Shown: positions 32,827 through 43,261, counted from the stretch's first letter. The stretch: 64,000 nt of DNA from Methylococcales symbiont of Hymedesmia sp. n. MRB-2018 (GCA_003666385.1 QPIN01000060.1:25685-89684), one strand, 5' to 3'. Notes: generated from the sequence alone by a model not told the origin. Translations and numbers: made by a program.

Positions 32827-33702
32827 ATGAGTTATATCGGTCGGTTTGCTCCATCACCTACCGGTCCGTTGCATCTGGGATCACTATATGCAGCACTTGC
32901 CAGTTTCCTTCATGCCAAAGCACAGCAGGGGAAATGGCTACTACGTATTGATGACTTAGATACCTTTCGCAATGTTGCAGGTGCGACTCAAAGTATCATA
33001 GATAGCTTACAAGTCTATGGCTTGTACTGGGATGCCCCTATCTTTTATCAAAACCAGCATTTAACAAGCTATCACACAGTTATAAAGCAGTTTTTAGAAC
33101 AAAATCTAGCATACCCTTGCAGTTGTTCACGAAAAAGCCTAGCTAAGCAGCCTATTTATCCAGGCTATTGTCTAAAAAAACAAATTGACGCAGATGCCGC
33201 TCATTCACTACGCATTAAAACATCAGATATCAAGATATGTTTTGAAGATGAAATTCAAGGTCAACATCAGCATTCATTAAGCGCACAACACGGCGACTTT
33301 ATCGTCAAACGAAAAGATAATATCATTGCTTATCAACTCGCTGTAGTTGTTGATGATTTTAGGCAAAATATTAGCCATGTTGTACGTGGTTTTGATCTTC
33401 TGGATTCAACACCCAAACAACTTTTTTTACAGAAAATACTGGGCTACCCTTCCCCCGCTTATTGCCATATCCCAGTATTAATTGATCAACAAGGCATTAA
33501 ACTTAGCAAACAAACATTTGCTCAGGCAATATCTTTAGATAACCCTGAACAAACATTATACTTATTACTCACATTATTAAAACAAAACCCGCCCGCCAAT
33601 CTTAAAACAACTTCTGTGGAAAATATGATTCAATGGGGTATCAAAAACTGGCACCCCAGTCCATTAAAAAAATTACGTGCAATTAATCAAGGAATTTATT
33701 AG
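32827..33702 (+). CDS. gluQ: Glutamyl-Q tRNA(Asp) synthetase
   Basis: Paralogue of the catalytic half of GluRS that attaches glutamate to the queuosine base at the anticodon of tRNA-Asp. The 291-residue protein has GRFAPSPTGPLHLGSLYAAL at the N-terminus with the HIGH-like motif PLHLGS, a zinc site (CSCSRK and YPGYC), and a KMSKS-like KLSKQ. It has no anticodon-binding domain, which is what separates it from GluRS. It is downstream of dksA, the usual place. Confidence 0.93.
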   Translation: MSYIGRFAPSPTGPLHLGSLYAALASFLHAKAQQGKWLLRIDDLDTFRNVAGATQSIIDSLQVYGLYWDAPIFYQNQHLTSYHTVIKQFLEQNLAYPCSCSRKSLAKQPIYPGYCLKKQIDADAAHSLRIKTSDIKICFEDEIQGQHQHSLSAQHGDFIVKRKDNIIAYQLAVVVDDFRQNISHVVRGFDLLDSTPKQLFLQKILGYPSPAYCHIPVLIDQQGIKLSKQTFAQAISLDNPEQTLYLLLTLLKQNPPANLKTTSVENMIQWGIKNWHPSPLKKLRAINQGIY

Positions 33703-33731
33703 AGTGGTATCAAAATTGATGGAATTTAACC

Positions 33732-35681
33732 ATGTCAGAACAAGAAAAAATATACCCTGTAAAAGCTAATATAGCCCAGTCGGCTCATTTTACTGCCGAA
33801 ACTTATCAACTGCTTTACCAGCAATCTATTAATGATCCAGAAACATTTTGGTCAGAACAAGCCGAATTATTTCTGCACTGGAACAAACCTTGGGATGAGA
33901 CCGTAACATTTGACTATCGCAAGGGCGAAATCAGTTGGTTTAAAGGCGGTAAACTTAATGTTAGTGTCAATTGCCTAGATCGACACTTACAATCTCATGG
34001 TGAGCAAACGGCCATTATCTGGGAAGGTGATGATCCCAGTAAAGATAAAAAAATTAGTTATAAAGAACTACATCAACAAGTTTGTAAATTTGCTAACGTC
34101 TTAAAGTCTCAAGGTGTCAAAAAAGGCGATCGTATCTGTATTTATTTACCGATGATTGCTGAAGCAGCCACTGTTATTCTGGCTTGTACTCGTATTGGCG
34201 CTGTTCATTCTATTGTCTTTGGTGGCTTTTCAGCAGAAGCACTGAAAGACCGTATCCTTGACTCAGATTGCCAATATTTGATTTGTTCAGACGAAAGTTA
34301 TCGTGGTGGTAAAACCATTGCTATTAAAGAAAATGCCGACAAAGCTGCACAAGGCTGCCCCAATCTAAAAAAAATAATCGTCATCGAAAATACCGGTAAT
34401 ACCGTTGCCTGGAATGATGAAATAGACGTCTGCTATCACCAGGCAATGGGAAAAGCCTCTGATCAATGCCCTGCTGAAGAAATGGATGCTGAAGATCCTT
34501 TGTTTATTCTTTATACCTCAGGTTCAACTGGTAAACCCAAAGGCGTTTTACATACCACTGGCGGCTATTTATTGATGGCAGCAATGACCCATAAATACGT
34601 CTTTGATTATCAGCAAGGGGATATTTACTGGTGTACCGCTGATATTGGCTGGGTGACAGGTCACTCCTATATCATCTATGGACCTTTATGTAACAGAGCC
34701 ACTACATTAATGTTTGAAGGCGTTCCCACTTATCCTGAAGCGGATCGTTTTTGGCAAGTTATCGACAAGCATCAGGTTAATATTTTTTATACTGCGCCCA
34801 CTGCTATCAGAGCACTGATGGCACAAGGTGATGAATATGTAACTCGCACCAAACGGAGTAGTCTGCGTATTTTAGGCAGTGTTGGCGAGCCAATTAACCC
34901 TGAAGCTTGGGAATGGTTTTACCATGTTGTTGGCAATGCTCAATGTCCTATTGTTGATACCTGGTGGCAAACGGAAACAGGTGCTATTTTAATTACACCT
35001 TTACCCGGTGCAACCGATTTAAAACCAGGTTCTGCCACACTGCCTTTCTTTGGTATCAATCCTAAAATTGTTGATAACAAAGGACTTGTTTTAAAAGGCG
35101 AGTGTGAAGGCATTCTGGTTTTTGATTACCCTTGGCCATCACAAGCCCGAACGCTTTATGGTGATCATCAGAGATATGTTGATACCTACTTTGCCAGCTA
35201 CCCAGGCTATTACTTTACTGGAGACGGGGCAAAACGCGATAAAGATGGCTATTACTGGATAACGGGGCGTGTTGATGATGTCATTAATGTTTCAGGTCAT
35301 AGAATGGGAACCGCTGAAGTAGAAAGTGCACTGGTACTGCATGAACATGTTGCAGAAGCTGCCGTAGTTGGTTACCCCCATGATATTAAAGGTCAGGGGA
35401 TTTATGCCTATGTTACTTTAAATAGTGGTGTAAGTTCTAGCGATGCGCTAACAAAAGAATTAGTACAATTAGTCCGCACAGAAATCGGTCCTATTGCTAG
35501 CCCAGATGTCATTCAATGGGCAACTGGGCTACCTAAAACCCGTTCTGGTAAAATTATGCGTCGCATATTGAGAAAAGTGGCCGCAAATGAAATTGATAAC
35601 CTTGGAGATACATCAACATTAGCAGACCCATCTGTAGTTGAAGATATTATTAATAATAGAGCCAAGCAAAAAAAGAAATGA
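33732..35681 (+). CDS. acs: Acetyl-CoA synthetase
   Basis: AMP-forming enzyme that converts acetate, ATP and CoA to acetyl-CoA. The 649-residue length is normal. It shows the ATP-binding [30 protein letters not shown], and the C-terminal [10 protein letters not shown] with the lysine that is acetylated for control in other bacteria. Possible link: acetate assimilation or scavenging. It lies 29 bases after gluQ and may share its transcript. Confidence 0.96.
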   Translation: MSEQEKIYPVKANIAQSAHFTAETYQLLYQQSINDPETFWSEQAELFLHWNKPWDETVTFDYRKGEISWFKGGKLNVSVNCLDRHLQSHGEQTAIIWEGDDPSKDKKISYKELHQQVCKFANVLKSQGVKKGDRICIYLPMIAEAATVILACTRIGAVHSIVFGGFSAEALKDRILDSDCQYLICSDESYRGGKTIAIKENADKAAQGCPNLKKIIVIENTGNTVAWNDEIDVCYHQAMGKASDQCPAEEMDAEDPLFILYTSGSTGKPKGVLHTTGGYLLMAAMTHKYVFDYQQGDIYWCTADIGWVTGHSYIIYGPLCNRATTLMFEGVPTYPEADRFWQVIDKHQVNIFYTAPTAIRALMAQGDEYVTRTKRSSLRILGSVGEPINPEAWEWFYHVVGNAQCPIVDTWWQTETGAILITPLPGATDLKPGSATLPFFGINPKIVDNKGLVLKGECEGILVFDYPWPSQARTLYGDHQRYVDTYFASYPGYYFTGDGAKRDKDGYYWITGRVDDVINVSGHRMGTAEVESALVLHEHVAEAAVVGYPHDIKGQGIYAYVTLNSGVSSSDALTKELVQLVRTEIGPIASPDVIQWATGLPKTRSGKIMRRILRKVAANEIDNLGDTSTLADPSVVEDIINNRAKQKKK

Positions 35682-35753
35682 TTGACCCACTTGAATTCAA
35701 CGGCTTTAAACACTATGATTCATACCAACCTTAGAGCAACCCCTAACACTTAA

Positions 35754-36215
35754 ATGACTACCGAAAAAGACCAAGATGCCACTGAATTTGCCTTAAATAT
35801 AAGACGTCCTTATAAAAAAGTACTTGAAGAAGCTATAGCCAAAGATAAAAAATTAGGCAGCAAAAAATCAATTACATCTTTTGAAGATAATTATCAAGAA
35901 AATGAAAACACGTCTGACTACCGATCTGATTACGATAATACTTACACTCGAAAATTAATTACCATCCATACTGGTGACCATAACAATGTAGAAGAAAAAG
36001 AAATTAAAGAATATCTCACTCTGCAAATAATGCCAGAAGAAGCATTATTCAAATTAGATGATAACTTTCTTTATATTGAGGATAATAGTGCCTTGGTAGA
36101 CCATAGGGGACGAGGGGCTTCAAAAGAAATCTCCATGATTACTGGCACTTTTTCTATGGATTCCCTGAAAGAATTACGAGATTTTCTTAATTACGCTTTG
36201 CCATCTGATAAATAA
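35754..36215 (+). CDS. Uncharacterised acidic/basic soluble protein
   Basis: A 153-residue protein without spans or signal peptide. The first half is hydrophilic and low in complexity (lysine, aspartate, serine, with TSDYRSDYDNTYTRK); the second half (about 75-150) looks folded, with EEALFKLDDNFLYIEDNSAL and MDSLKELRDFLNYAL. It starts 72 bases after acs on the same strand. I recognise no family. Confidence 0.5.
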   Translation: MTTEKDQDATEFALNIRRPYKKVLEEAIAKDKKLGSKKSITSFEDNYQENENTSDYRSDYDNTYTRKLITIHTGDHNNVEEKEIKEYLTLQIMPEEALFKLDDNFLYIEDNSALVDHRGRGASKEISMITGTFSMDSLKELRDFLNYALPSDK

Positions 36216-36245
36216 TTGAATGATGCTTTATTTGGTAAATATTGT

Positions 36246-36318
36246 AGAGTGGACTTCAGTCCGCACTTTTAAACAATAACTAATTTTGTCATACTTGGCG
36301 GACTATAATCCGCTCACA
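36246..36318. repeat. REP-like hairpin pair
   Basis: GTGGACTTCAGTCCGC (36249-36264) and GCGGACTATAATCCGC (36298-36313) are each short palindromes and are related to one another. They lie between a plus-strand gene of unknown function and rpiA, in the usual REP position at convergent gene ends. Confidence 0.5.
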
Positions 36319-36321
36319 ATT

Positions 36322-36999
36322 TTAGTGTTTAGTTAAAATTTCCTGAACCACGCCATCGACAGCCATCAAAACATTATCTGCCAAATTTCGGAAAATGCCA
36401 TGTTCAACCACACCTGGCATACTGTTCAGAATAAAATCCATTTCATCACAGCTCTTATTCGCTTGAAAAGCCACATCCAACACCAAGCTACCATAAGAAG
36501 AAACGGCCAAACCATTGCCCGCTTTACGCAGATCACCTTTCCCGCCTAATTTTTCTAACCCTTGTTGAACCATTTGCCAAGCAAAAGGCATCACTTCAAC
36601 AGGAATTGGAAACCGTTCACCTATACGGTCAACCATTTTACTTTGGTCGACCAGCACTATAAATTGATCACTGGCTCTGGCTAATAATTTTTCTCTGACC
36701 AAATCAGAACCCTGGCCTTTTAATAGCGTATTATCAGGGCTTACTTCATCAGCACCATCGACATATAGATCAAGTCGCGTAAGCTGCTCAATGGATACTG
36801 TCGGTATTGCTAGCTGTTGTGCTTTACATAGACTGATAATAGAGCTGGAAACTGCGGTAATTTTTAGATTTTCTTCAACTATTCGTCTAGCCAGTTCTAC
36901 AATAAAAAGGTCAGCAGTAGAACCTGTACCAAGCCCTACCAACATACCGTCTTTAACTTGCCTAGCAGCATGTATTGCTACCAATTCTTTATTACTCAT
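36322..36999 (-). CDS. rpiA: Ribose-5-phosphate isomerase A
   Basis: Interconverts ribose 5-phosphate and ribulose 5-phosphate in the pentose phosphate pathway. The 225-residue protein has GLGTGSTADLFI near the N-terminus, the catalytic LDLYVDGADEV and GQGSDLVREKLLARAS, and PVEVMPFA. Single gene with its own ATG at 36999. Confidence 0.96.
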   Translation of the reverse strand: MSNKELVAIHAARQVKDGMLVGLGTGSTADLFIVELARRIVEENLKITAVSSSIISLCKAQQLAIPTVSIEQLTRLDLYVDGADEVSPDNTLLKGQGSDLVREKLLARASDQFIVLVDQSKMVDRIGERFPIPVEVMPFAWQMVQQGLEKLGGKGDLRKAGNGLAVSSYGSLVLDVAFQANKSCDEMDFILNSMPGVVEHGIFRNLADNVLMAVDGVVQEILTKH

Positions 37000-37049
37000 A
37001 TTACATCTCTAAAATTGTTTCAATTCATGGATAACCAAGCAGTTACTTT

Positions 37050-37529
37050 TTACCTCCCTCTATAGACTAACTGCTGTACTCTTTCTAAAACAGCTTGTGC
37101 ATGCCCCAGATGATTAACACCATAACAAGCTTCAACGATGACACCTTCCCTATTAATAATAAAAGTTGATCTTAAAATAGCCATTTTTGTCACCCCATTC
37201 TTGACTTTTTCTTGCCAAACACCATAATTTTCACATATCTCACCACTTTCATCGGCTAGCAAATCTAATTTTAAATTAAATTTCTTGATAAAATTAGTAT
37301 GGCTTTGAGATGAATCTTTACTGACTCCTATAACAGCGGTAGAAAGCGCTGCAAATTCATCTGCCAATGCCGTAAAATCGTTTGCTTCTATAGTACAACC
37401 TGGTGTGTCATCCTTTGGGTAAAAATATAAAACCACATTTTTACTGCCTTTACAGGAAGATAATGCAACTTCTTTTTCATCTTGATTTAATGCATTAAAT
37501 TCCGGTGCAACTTGATTATTTTCTAACAT
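37050..37529 (-). CDS. Peroxiredoxin, Bcp/PrxQ family (second copy)
   Basis: A 159-residue thiol peroxidase of the AhpC/TSA superfamily. The active site is YPKDDTPGCTIEANDFT; C-x-x-E-A is closer to the PrxQ consensus than the paralogue at 20356. Further cysteines occur at ICENYGVW and EACYGV and are candidates for the resolving residue. It lies downstream of a separate start from rpiA, on the same strand. The two family members are not close copies, so they are probably old paralogues with separate substrates. Confidence 0.92.
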   Translation of the reverse strand: MLENNQVAPEFNALNQDEKEVALSSCKGSKNVVLYFYPKDDTPGCTIEANDFTALADEFAALSTAVIGVSKDSSQSHTNFIKKFNLKLDLLADESGEICENYGVWQEKVKNGVTKMAILRSTFIINREGVIVEACYGVNHLGHAQAVLERVQQLVYRGR

Positions 37530-37646
37530 AAAAAAACCCCTTTTATTATTTTATTTTGAATAAATTAAAATCTAGAAAATTACATAAATACAACATTCTG
37601 ATTATTACTGAAATCTAACAATAAATAAACAATAATGTTTTCTTCA

Positions 37647-37735
37647 ACAAAGAATCTGTTCAAAATCGTTATCTACGGACGGAGCGCAGAAACTGGAGTT
37701 TACTTGCAGTAAATAAGCATTTTGAACACTGCCCA
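37647..37735. repeat. Short inverted-repeat element, diverged relative of the 157-bp family
   Basis: CTGTTCAAAATCG and GCATTTTGAACA form the outer arms; the core has GGAGCGCAGAAACTGGAGTT followed by TACTTGCAGTAAATAAGCA. The layout (arms around GCGxxxxxGGAGTTTA-x-TAAAT) matches the core of the 157-bp family, though sequence identity is low. It lies between the second peroxiredoxin gene and selO. Confidence 0.45.
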
Positions 37736-37772
37736 AGCACAAATGGCAGGGGTGGAAAGTTATCAACAGTTT

Positions 37773-39392
37773 TTAAGAACTACAAGACAAACTAGAACAT
37801 CCTGGTTTGTTTCGTGCCCACTCTGGTCGTTTTTTTGCAAATTCCTCCTTATCTGCTTGTTCATCATAAGGCCTTCTCATCACTTCCAACAGATCATTTA
37901 CCAAGGAAAAATCACCTTGATCTGCCTTATCAATGGCTTGTTGAGACAAATAGTTGCGTAATACATATTTTGGGTTAACTCTATTCATTTGCCGTATTCT
38001 ATCTGCTTGAGTTTTATTATCCTTCAGAACACGAATACTATATTGTTTTATCCAATTAACCATGCCTGCTTTATAATCGTCATTGAGTGCTTCAATTCGA
38101 TAATAGGCATTTTCCATGATCTCTAGTAATTGATCGAACGAATAATGATCATCTACATTAGCAACATCTAATAAAGCTAGTTTTCGATAAAAAATACTCA
38201 TATCTGTTTCGACTTCAGCTAATAACGATAATAAGTCCTGACATAATTGTTCGTCCGTTTCAGCTTCAAAGTGATCAAGCCCTAGTTTATCAGCCATCAT
38301 CTTTTGCCAACCTTGACTAAAGCTCTGGTTATAAACAGTCAATGCTTGTTGTATCAACTCAGTATCTTCTATTAAAGGATGAATAGCCTTGGCTAGTTGC
38401 ACCAAATTCCACAATGCAATTTGCGGTTGCTGCCCATAACGGTAACGCCTTTCTCCTGCATCTGTGGTATTGGGTGTCCAATCTGGATCGTAATTATCAA
38501 GCCAACCATAAGGCCCATAATCAATAGTCAATCCCAATATAGACATATTATCGGTATTCATTACCCCATGTACAAAACCAACACGTTGCCAATGCACAAT
38601 CATTTCCGCAGTTTTCTGACACACCTGTTCAAACCAATGAAGGTAATCTGTTTTGGTTAATGATGTAGACTCTTCAAATAAATCAGGAAAATCTGTTCGA
38701 ATAGTAAAGTCAACAAATTTTCGTAATAAATCCAGCTCACCTCGGGCTGTATAAATTTGAAAACTGCCAAACCTATTAAATGAGGGGGATACGCGACAAA
38801 CAATTGCACCTTGCTCTGCTTTAGGACGACCATCATAAAACATATCTCGTACTACTTGCTCGCCAGTCAGAATCAGGCTTAATGCGCGTGTTGTGGGCAC
38901 CCCCAAATGATACATTGCTTCGCTACATAAAAACTCGCGAACTGAAGAACGTAAAACAGCCAAGCCATCAGCATTACGTGAATAAGGTGTCAAACCAGAA
39001 CCTTTTAACTGAAGTACCCAACGCTGATTTTCTGAGTTAATAATTTCTCCCAGATTTATTACACGACCATCCCCTAACTGTCCAGCCCAATTGCCAAACT
39101 GATGCCCACCATAGCACATGGCATAAGGATCCATTCCAGATAACAACTGATTTCCTGCAAAGACCTGAGCAAAGTAATCACTGTTACAGTCACTAACCGA
39201 AAGATCTAATGCTACTGCCATTTCCCTTGAATATGCCAGCAATAAAGGCTTGGATACTTTAGTGGGAATAACGCGTGAAAAACTGGCAGCACTCACTTGT
39301 CTACAAAAATTCTCGCTTTCAGAATCTGCAGGTAATTCTTTTACATAGCGATTATCAAATATTAATTTATTTAAACCAGAGGAATTGTTCAT
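37773..39392 (-). CDS. selO: Protein adenylyltransferase SelO
   Basis: Pseudokinase-fold enzyme that transfers AMP to protein hydroxyls (AMPylation), linked to redox stress. The 539-residue protein has MCYGGHQFGNWAGQLGDGR near residue 100, followed by the GLTPYSRNADGLAVLRSSVR region, and the ADP-inverting NTDNMSI and DYGPYGWLD blocks. The C-terminus ends GCSSLSCSS, a cysteine in the place of selenocysteine of eukaryotic SelO. Length is slightly above that of E. coli SelO (YdiU). Confidence 0.93.
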   Translation of the reverse strand: MNNSSGLNKLIFDNRYVKELPADSESENFCRQVSAASFSRVIPTKVSKPLLLAYSREMAVALDLSVSDCNSDYFAQVFAGNQLLSGMDPYAMCYGGHQFGNWAGQLGDGRVINLGEIINSENQRWVLQLKGSGLTPYSRNADGLAVLRSSVREFLCSEAMYHLGVPTTRALSLILTGEQVVRDMFYDGRPKAEQGAIVCRVSPSFNRFGSFQIYTARGELDLLRKFVDFTIRTDFPDLFEESTSLTKTDYLHWFEQVCQKTAEMIVHWQRVGFVHGVMNTDNMSILGLTIDYGPYGWLDNYDPDWTPNTTDAGERRYRYGQQPQIALWNLVQLAKAIHPLIEDTELIQQALTVYNQSFSQGWQKMMADKLGLDHFEAETDEQLCQDLLSLLAEVETDMSIFYRKLALLDVANVDDHYSFDQLLEIMENAYYRIEALNDDYKAGMVNWIKQYSIRVLKDNKTQADRIRQMNRVNPKYVLRNYLSQQAIDKADQGDFSLVNDLLEVMRRPYDEQADKEEFAKKRPEWARNKPGCSSLSCSS

Positions 39393-39661
39393 ACTTTTTT
39401 AAATTATTATTTACCTTGATGCCTATTATTCAAAAATAGTGCTTTATTTCTACCTTAGATTGCCCCATGTTTCTCTAAATAAAAACATAAAATTCAGCGA
39501 AACAAAAAAATATGAACTGAAAATAAATAACCGTAATTTTTATAAGTTATTAATTTTTTCAATAATACCCTGCTTTTTTTATGCTACACTTGCTTTCAAT
39601 GTGTACCTGAACTTACTCGTACCCATTTTTTTTAACAACCACTTTACAAGGTATATTTATA

Positions 39662-40039
39662 ATGACTTTATTAAAAAAATCAATCATTGCTTTATTTGTT
39701 AGCATCTTAATGCTTGGATCTATGCAGTCTGTTATGGCAATGGAAGCTTCTGCTCCTGCTCAAACACTTGCTGATGTTATAGACTTAAATAAGCAAACAA
39801 TTGCAGCAATGAAAGCTGGCGATACTGCTGAAAAGGTTGGTGCTTTGTTAAAAGCAACTAAACAAGCTTCAAAATCTGTTGTTATCAGTGGTCCTGCTGA
39901 CTTAAACAAACAAAAAGGCAGCATGAAACTAAAAAGATCACGTAAAGCATATAGAGCAGGTGATACGGTTGAAGCAATCAGACTAGCTGAAGAAGCGTTA
40001 GACAAATACAAAAAAGCTAAATCTGTCCATTTTAATTGA
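39662..40039 (+). CDS. Small exported protein of unknown function
   Basis: A 125-residue protein with a classical signal peptide (MTLLKKSIIALFVSILMLG, cleavage near 26 after VMA). The mature part is small, lysine-rich and helical, with two related segments: AMKAGDTAEKVGALLKATKQ (about 49-68) and AYRAGDTVEAIRLAEEALDK (about 95-114). This repeat hints at two similar helical hairpins. It has AAGG upstream of the ATG and stands alone. Proteins with such a KAGDT-like pattern are predicted periplasmic; I do not recognise the family. Confidence 0.6.
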   Translation: MTLLKKSIIALFVSILMLGSMQSVMAMEASAPAQTLADVIDLNKQTIAAMKAGDTAEKVGALLKATKQASKSVVISGPADLNKQKGSMKLKRSRKAYRAGDTVEAIRLAEEALDKYKKAKSVHFN

Positions 40040-40604
40040 GTTTTAAACTAAATCCGCTATAACTTTGATTCGTTTGCCATTCAACATGTCAAACTCATAA
40101 TCTATCGTATTTAACCTAGAGAGTTCTGTTCTATTTTGCTTAATTTAAGTAAACGCGGGGCTCTCTGGTTTTTTTTACTCCCCCTCCCTCTTTTTACTCT
40201 ATCTTTTACCTGCCCTGCCAAGTAGCCATATTCACCCTAGTACATTAATACTCCCACAAAAAACACACCGTAAACATCTGCTCAAAGTACCCTGACTTTA
40301 CTTAATTTAGCAGTAAACGGTTATTTGTTGCAAGTTGCCTTACTACCAATGACTCCTTTTGCTTGGCGTGCAAAAGCAGAAATACAAAAACAAGATTCAA
40401 CGTACTAATAGACTAGAAATTAAAACTGATTTTATTTTAACCTTAGCAAGTAAAACAAAATCTTGGATTTAAGCAATAAGTGCAGTTTATTTTTCAAGAA
40501 TTGAGAGACTCAGATTAGTCGTGAACCAGCTTTCGATATATCAACAAATAGCGAATAACCTAGCAATATAGTAAACTGTTACATCAATCAAATAATATAG
40601 AATT
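40040..40604. other. 565-base region without a supported gene
   Basis: Contains a weak candidate terminator (AGAGAG at 40118-40123 with CTCTCT at 40161-40166, then a T-run to 40176), a right-end fragment of the second repeat family (GGTTATTTGTTGCAAGTTGC, within 40315-40342), and AT-rich DNA up to ubiG. No open frame with a ribosome-binding site is apparent. Confidence 0.5.
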
Positions 40605-41312
40605 ATGACAGTGGCTGAAAACGTACATCAACACGAAATTGATAAATTTGGTTCACAAGCTGGGCGTTGGTGGGATCCTCAAGGTGAGTTCAAAACCTTA
40701 CATGATGTTAATCCGCTTAGAATTCGATTTATTAAGGATTATGCCGATATTCAGGGCAAACGTATTGTCGATGTAGGCTGTGGTGGTGGTATTCTTACCG
40801 AATGTCTTGCCAAAAATGGAGCTGATGCCTTAGGTATTGATTTAAGCGAAGATTTAATTGACGTGGCCGATTTACATGGATTGGAATCAGGTATTAATGC
40901 AAAATACAAAAAAATCAGTGCAGAAACACTAGCAGAACAGGAAGCACAATGTTTTGACCATGTTACATGTATGGAAATGCTAGAACATGTGCCTGACCCA
41001 GGTTCTATCATCTCTGCTTGTTCTACCTTGGTTAAACCAGGAGGTATGGTTTTTTTCTCCACCCTCAATCGCGTTCCAAAAGCTTATTTATTAGCTATTG
41101 TTGCCGCTGAACATCTGTTAAAAATGGTACCTAAAGGCACCCATGAATATAAAACATTTATCAAGCCTTCGGAGCTGAGTCAAACAGCTAGAAATGCAGG
41201 GCTTGAATTAAAAGGCATGGTGGGTATTGAATATAATCCATTTAAAAGACGTTTTAACCTAGGTAAAGATATTAATGTTAATTACATTGCTGCATTTCAA
41301 CGCCCTCAATAA
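40605..41312 (+). CDS. ubiG: Ubiquinone biosynthesis O-methyltransferase UbiG
   Basis: Performs both O-methylations of ubiquinone synthesis. The 235-residue protein has the SAM-binding VDVGCGGGILTECLAKNGAD, GIDLSEDLIDVA and the later FFSTLNRVPKAYLLAI and GTHEYKTFIKPSEL, all typical of UbiG. Its stop overlaps the ATG of gph by one base; the ubiG-gph-SDR order is common in gammaproteobacteria. Confidence 0.96.
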   Translation: MTVAENVHQHEIDKFGSQAGRWWDPQGEFKTLHDVNPLRIRFIKDYADIQGKRIVDVGCGGGILTECLAKNGADALGIDLSEDLIDVADLHGLESGINAKYKKISAETLAEQEAQCFDHVTCMEMLEHVPDPGSIISACSTLVKPGGMVFFSTLNRVPKAYLLAIVAAEHLLKMVPKGTHEYKTFIKPSELSQTARNAGLELKGMVGIEYNPFKRRFNLGKDINVNYIAAFQRPQ

Positions 41313-41989
41313 TGTCATCATCGTTTAAATTATCCTGTGTGCTATTTGATTTGGATGGCACTCTGGTTGATACAGCACCTGACTTAATAGCTTGTTTAAA
41401 CAAAGCATTACTGCAACATGGTTTTAATGAAGTCACTGAAATTAAGCTCAAACCATTAATTTCCTTTGGTGCAGAAACCATGATAAAAAGCAGTGTGGAA
41501 GAAAGTGTCAACCAGCAAACACGAAACAGAATACTGGATACCATGCTCGACTGCTATCAACACAATATTGCTCAATACAGTCAGTTTTTTTCAGGAATAA
41601 ATGAAACATTAAATACCATAGAGTTATTAAATTTAAAGTGGGGAATAGTGACCAATAAACGTGAGCGTTTTACCCAGCCGTTAGTTAAAGCATTAAACCT
41701 GACTGATCGCGCTACTTGTATCATTAGTGGAGATACTACCCCCAATAGCAAACCACACCCAGAGCCATTATTTACCGCTTGCTCATTAGCCAATGTTAAG
41801 CCAGAAGAATGTGTTTATATTGGTGATGCCCCACATGACATTGTTGCTGGTAAAAATGCAAACATGAAAACACTGGCTGCCGTTTATGGCTATCTTAAAG
41901 CTGACGATACACCAGATACTTGGGGTGCTGACGCACTCATTGAATCCCCCGAACAATTAACTTCATGGATAACAGCAACATGCCATTAA
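41312..41989 (+). CDS. gph: Phosphoglycolate phosphatase, HAD family
   Basis: Dephosphorylates 2-phosphoglycolate, here possibly also a MupP-like enzyme. The 225-residue HAD hydrolase has the nucleophile motif FDLDGTLVDTAPD (D13, D15), TNKRERFTQPLV, NSKPHPEP and the C-terminal GDAPHDIVAGKNANM. It lies between ubiG and an SDR gene as in Pseudomonas, where this gene is mupP (cell-wall recycling), so the natural substrate could be N-acetylmuramic acid 6-phosphate. Confidence 0.88.
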   Translation: MSSSFKLSCVLFDLDGTLVDTAPDLIACLNKALLQHGFNEVTEIKLKPLISFGAETMIKSSVEESVNQQTRNRILDTMLDCYQHNIAQYSQFFSGINETLNTIELLNLKWGIVTNKRERFTQPLVKALNLTDRATCIISGDTTPNSKPHPEPLFTACSLANVKPEECVYIGDAPHDIVAGKNANMKTLAAVYGYLKADDTPDTWGADALIESPEQLTSWITATCH

Positions 41990-42711
41990 CTGACCACGTT
42001 ATATTAATTACCGGTGCAGGTGGTGGTCTGGGAAGTACAGCAGCTTTGGCTTTAGCTCAACAAGGTGCTCATATTGTATTATTGGATAAAAGCATTCCAA
42101 AACTAGAAAAAGTCTATGATATAATTGTTAAGTCTGGTGCACCAGAACCCACCCTATATCCTTTTGATTTAGCAGGTGCTAATGAAGTACAGTATGAAGA
42201 GCTTGCTGTCACATTAAACAAAACTTATGGCTCACTACAAGGACTATTACATTCAGCAGTTGAACTCAGTGCTTTTACACCTATTGAAATTCACCAAACT
42301 AAAGACTGGGGACATACACTCAATGTCAATTTGAATGCACCGTTTTTATTGTGTCGGGTATTACTACCAGTTTTAGAAAAAAGTGAACATGCCTCTATTG
42401 TTTTTACCAGTGACTCAATGGTTAGAACACCCAAAGCATACAGTGGAGCCTATGGCGTTTCTAAAATAGCCCTAGAAGGATTTGCAAAAATACTGGCTGA
42501 TGAGGTCCAAGCAAAACAAAAAATTCGTGTTAATACATTAGTACCTGGTGTTACAGATTCTCCACTGCGTAAAAAATTATTTCCTGGAGAAGATAAAAGC
42601 AAGCTAGCTCCTATGGATAGCTTATCCAATGTTTATACATATTTATTTAGCTCCGAAAGTATAGGTGTTACAGGACAAACAATTAACGCAGAAACATTTA
42701 ATATCAATTAA
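41965..42711 (+). CDS. Short-chain dehydrogenase, YciK-like
   Basis: A 248-residue SDR with the NAD(P)-binding ITGAGGGLGSTAALALA and the catalytic serine and tyrosine in SIVFTSDS and GAYGVSKIALE. YciK-type genes often follow ubiG-gph. It overlaps gph by 25 bases from ATG 41965; ATG 41980 (MPLTDHV) reduces the overlap. Substrate unknown. Confidence 0.85.
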   Translation: MDNSNMPLTDHVILITGAGGGLGSTAALALAQQGAHIVLLDKSIPKLEKVYDIIVKSGAPEPTLYPFDLAGANEVQYEELAVTLNKTYGSLQGLLHSAVELSAFTPIEIHQTKDWGHTLNVNLNAPFLLCRVLLPVLEKSEHASIVFTSDSMVRTPKAYSGAYGVSKIALEGFAKILADEVQAKQKIRVNTLVPGVTDSPLRKKLFPGEDKSKLAPMDSLSNVYTYLFSSESIGVTGQTINAETFNIN

Positions 42712-42715
42712 CAAT

Positions 42716-43261
42716 ATGTCGATTAGAGAAACCGTAATTTTAACTCGTGATGTCAATATAGTCATGATTCCTGATGGCAATCATGGCACCTTAAGTAAAG
42801 ATGAAGAAGTTACTATCCATCAATCATTAGGTGATAACTACACGGTAGTCACCAAACATGGACATATGGTACGTATTTCAGGTACTGATGCCGATGCATT
42901 AGGGAAACAAGCTCATACTCTACAAACATTAGTCTCTGCAACGGATGCAAGAGGCGTAGAAAAAAATTGCTGGGAAGTGATGAAAACTATTTATGACCCT
43001 GAAATACCCGTTAATATTGTAGATTTAGGCTTAGTTTATGGTTGCGATGTGGAGCCTTTAGAAGAAGGTAATGATGTACACATAAAAATGACCTTAACTG
43101 CTCCTGGCTGTGGTATGGGTCCGGTCATCCAAGGTGATGTTGAAAAATCAATTCGTGCACTTCCTGGCGTTAACTCAGTAGATGTTGAAGTTGTGCTTGA
43201 TCCCCCTTGGAGTCGAGAAATGATGTCGGAAGTTGCACAAGTGCAACTGGGTTTATTTTAG
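42716..43261 (+). CDS. sufT: Fe-S assembly protein SufT
   Basis: A 181-residue protein with an N-terminal extension (MSIRETVILTRDVNIV) and a C-terminal MIP18/DUF59 domain (about 85-175) marked by YDPEIPVNIVDLGLVYGC and LTAPGCGMGPVI. SufT is an auxiliary factor for Fe-S protein maturation. The start is ATG 42716, four bases after the SDR stop; a longer open frame overlapping that gene is not needed. Confidence 0.88.
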   Translation: MSIRETVILTRDVNIVMIPDGNHGTLSKDEEVTIHQSLGDNYTVVTKHGHMVRISGTDADALGKQAHTLQTLVSATDARGVEKNCWEVMKTIYDPEIPVNIVDLGLVYGCDVEPLEEGNDVHIKMTLTAPGCGMGPVIQGDVEKSIRALPGVNSVDVEVVLDPPWSREMMSEVAQVQLGLF

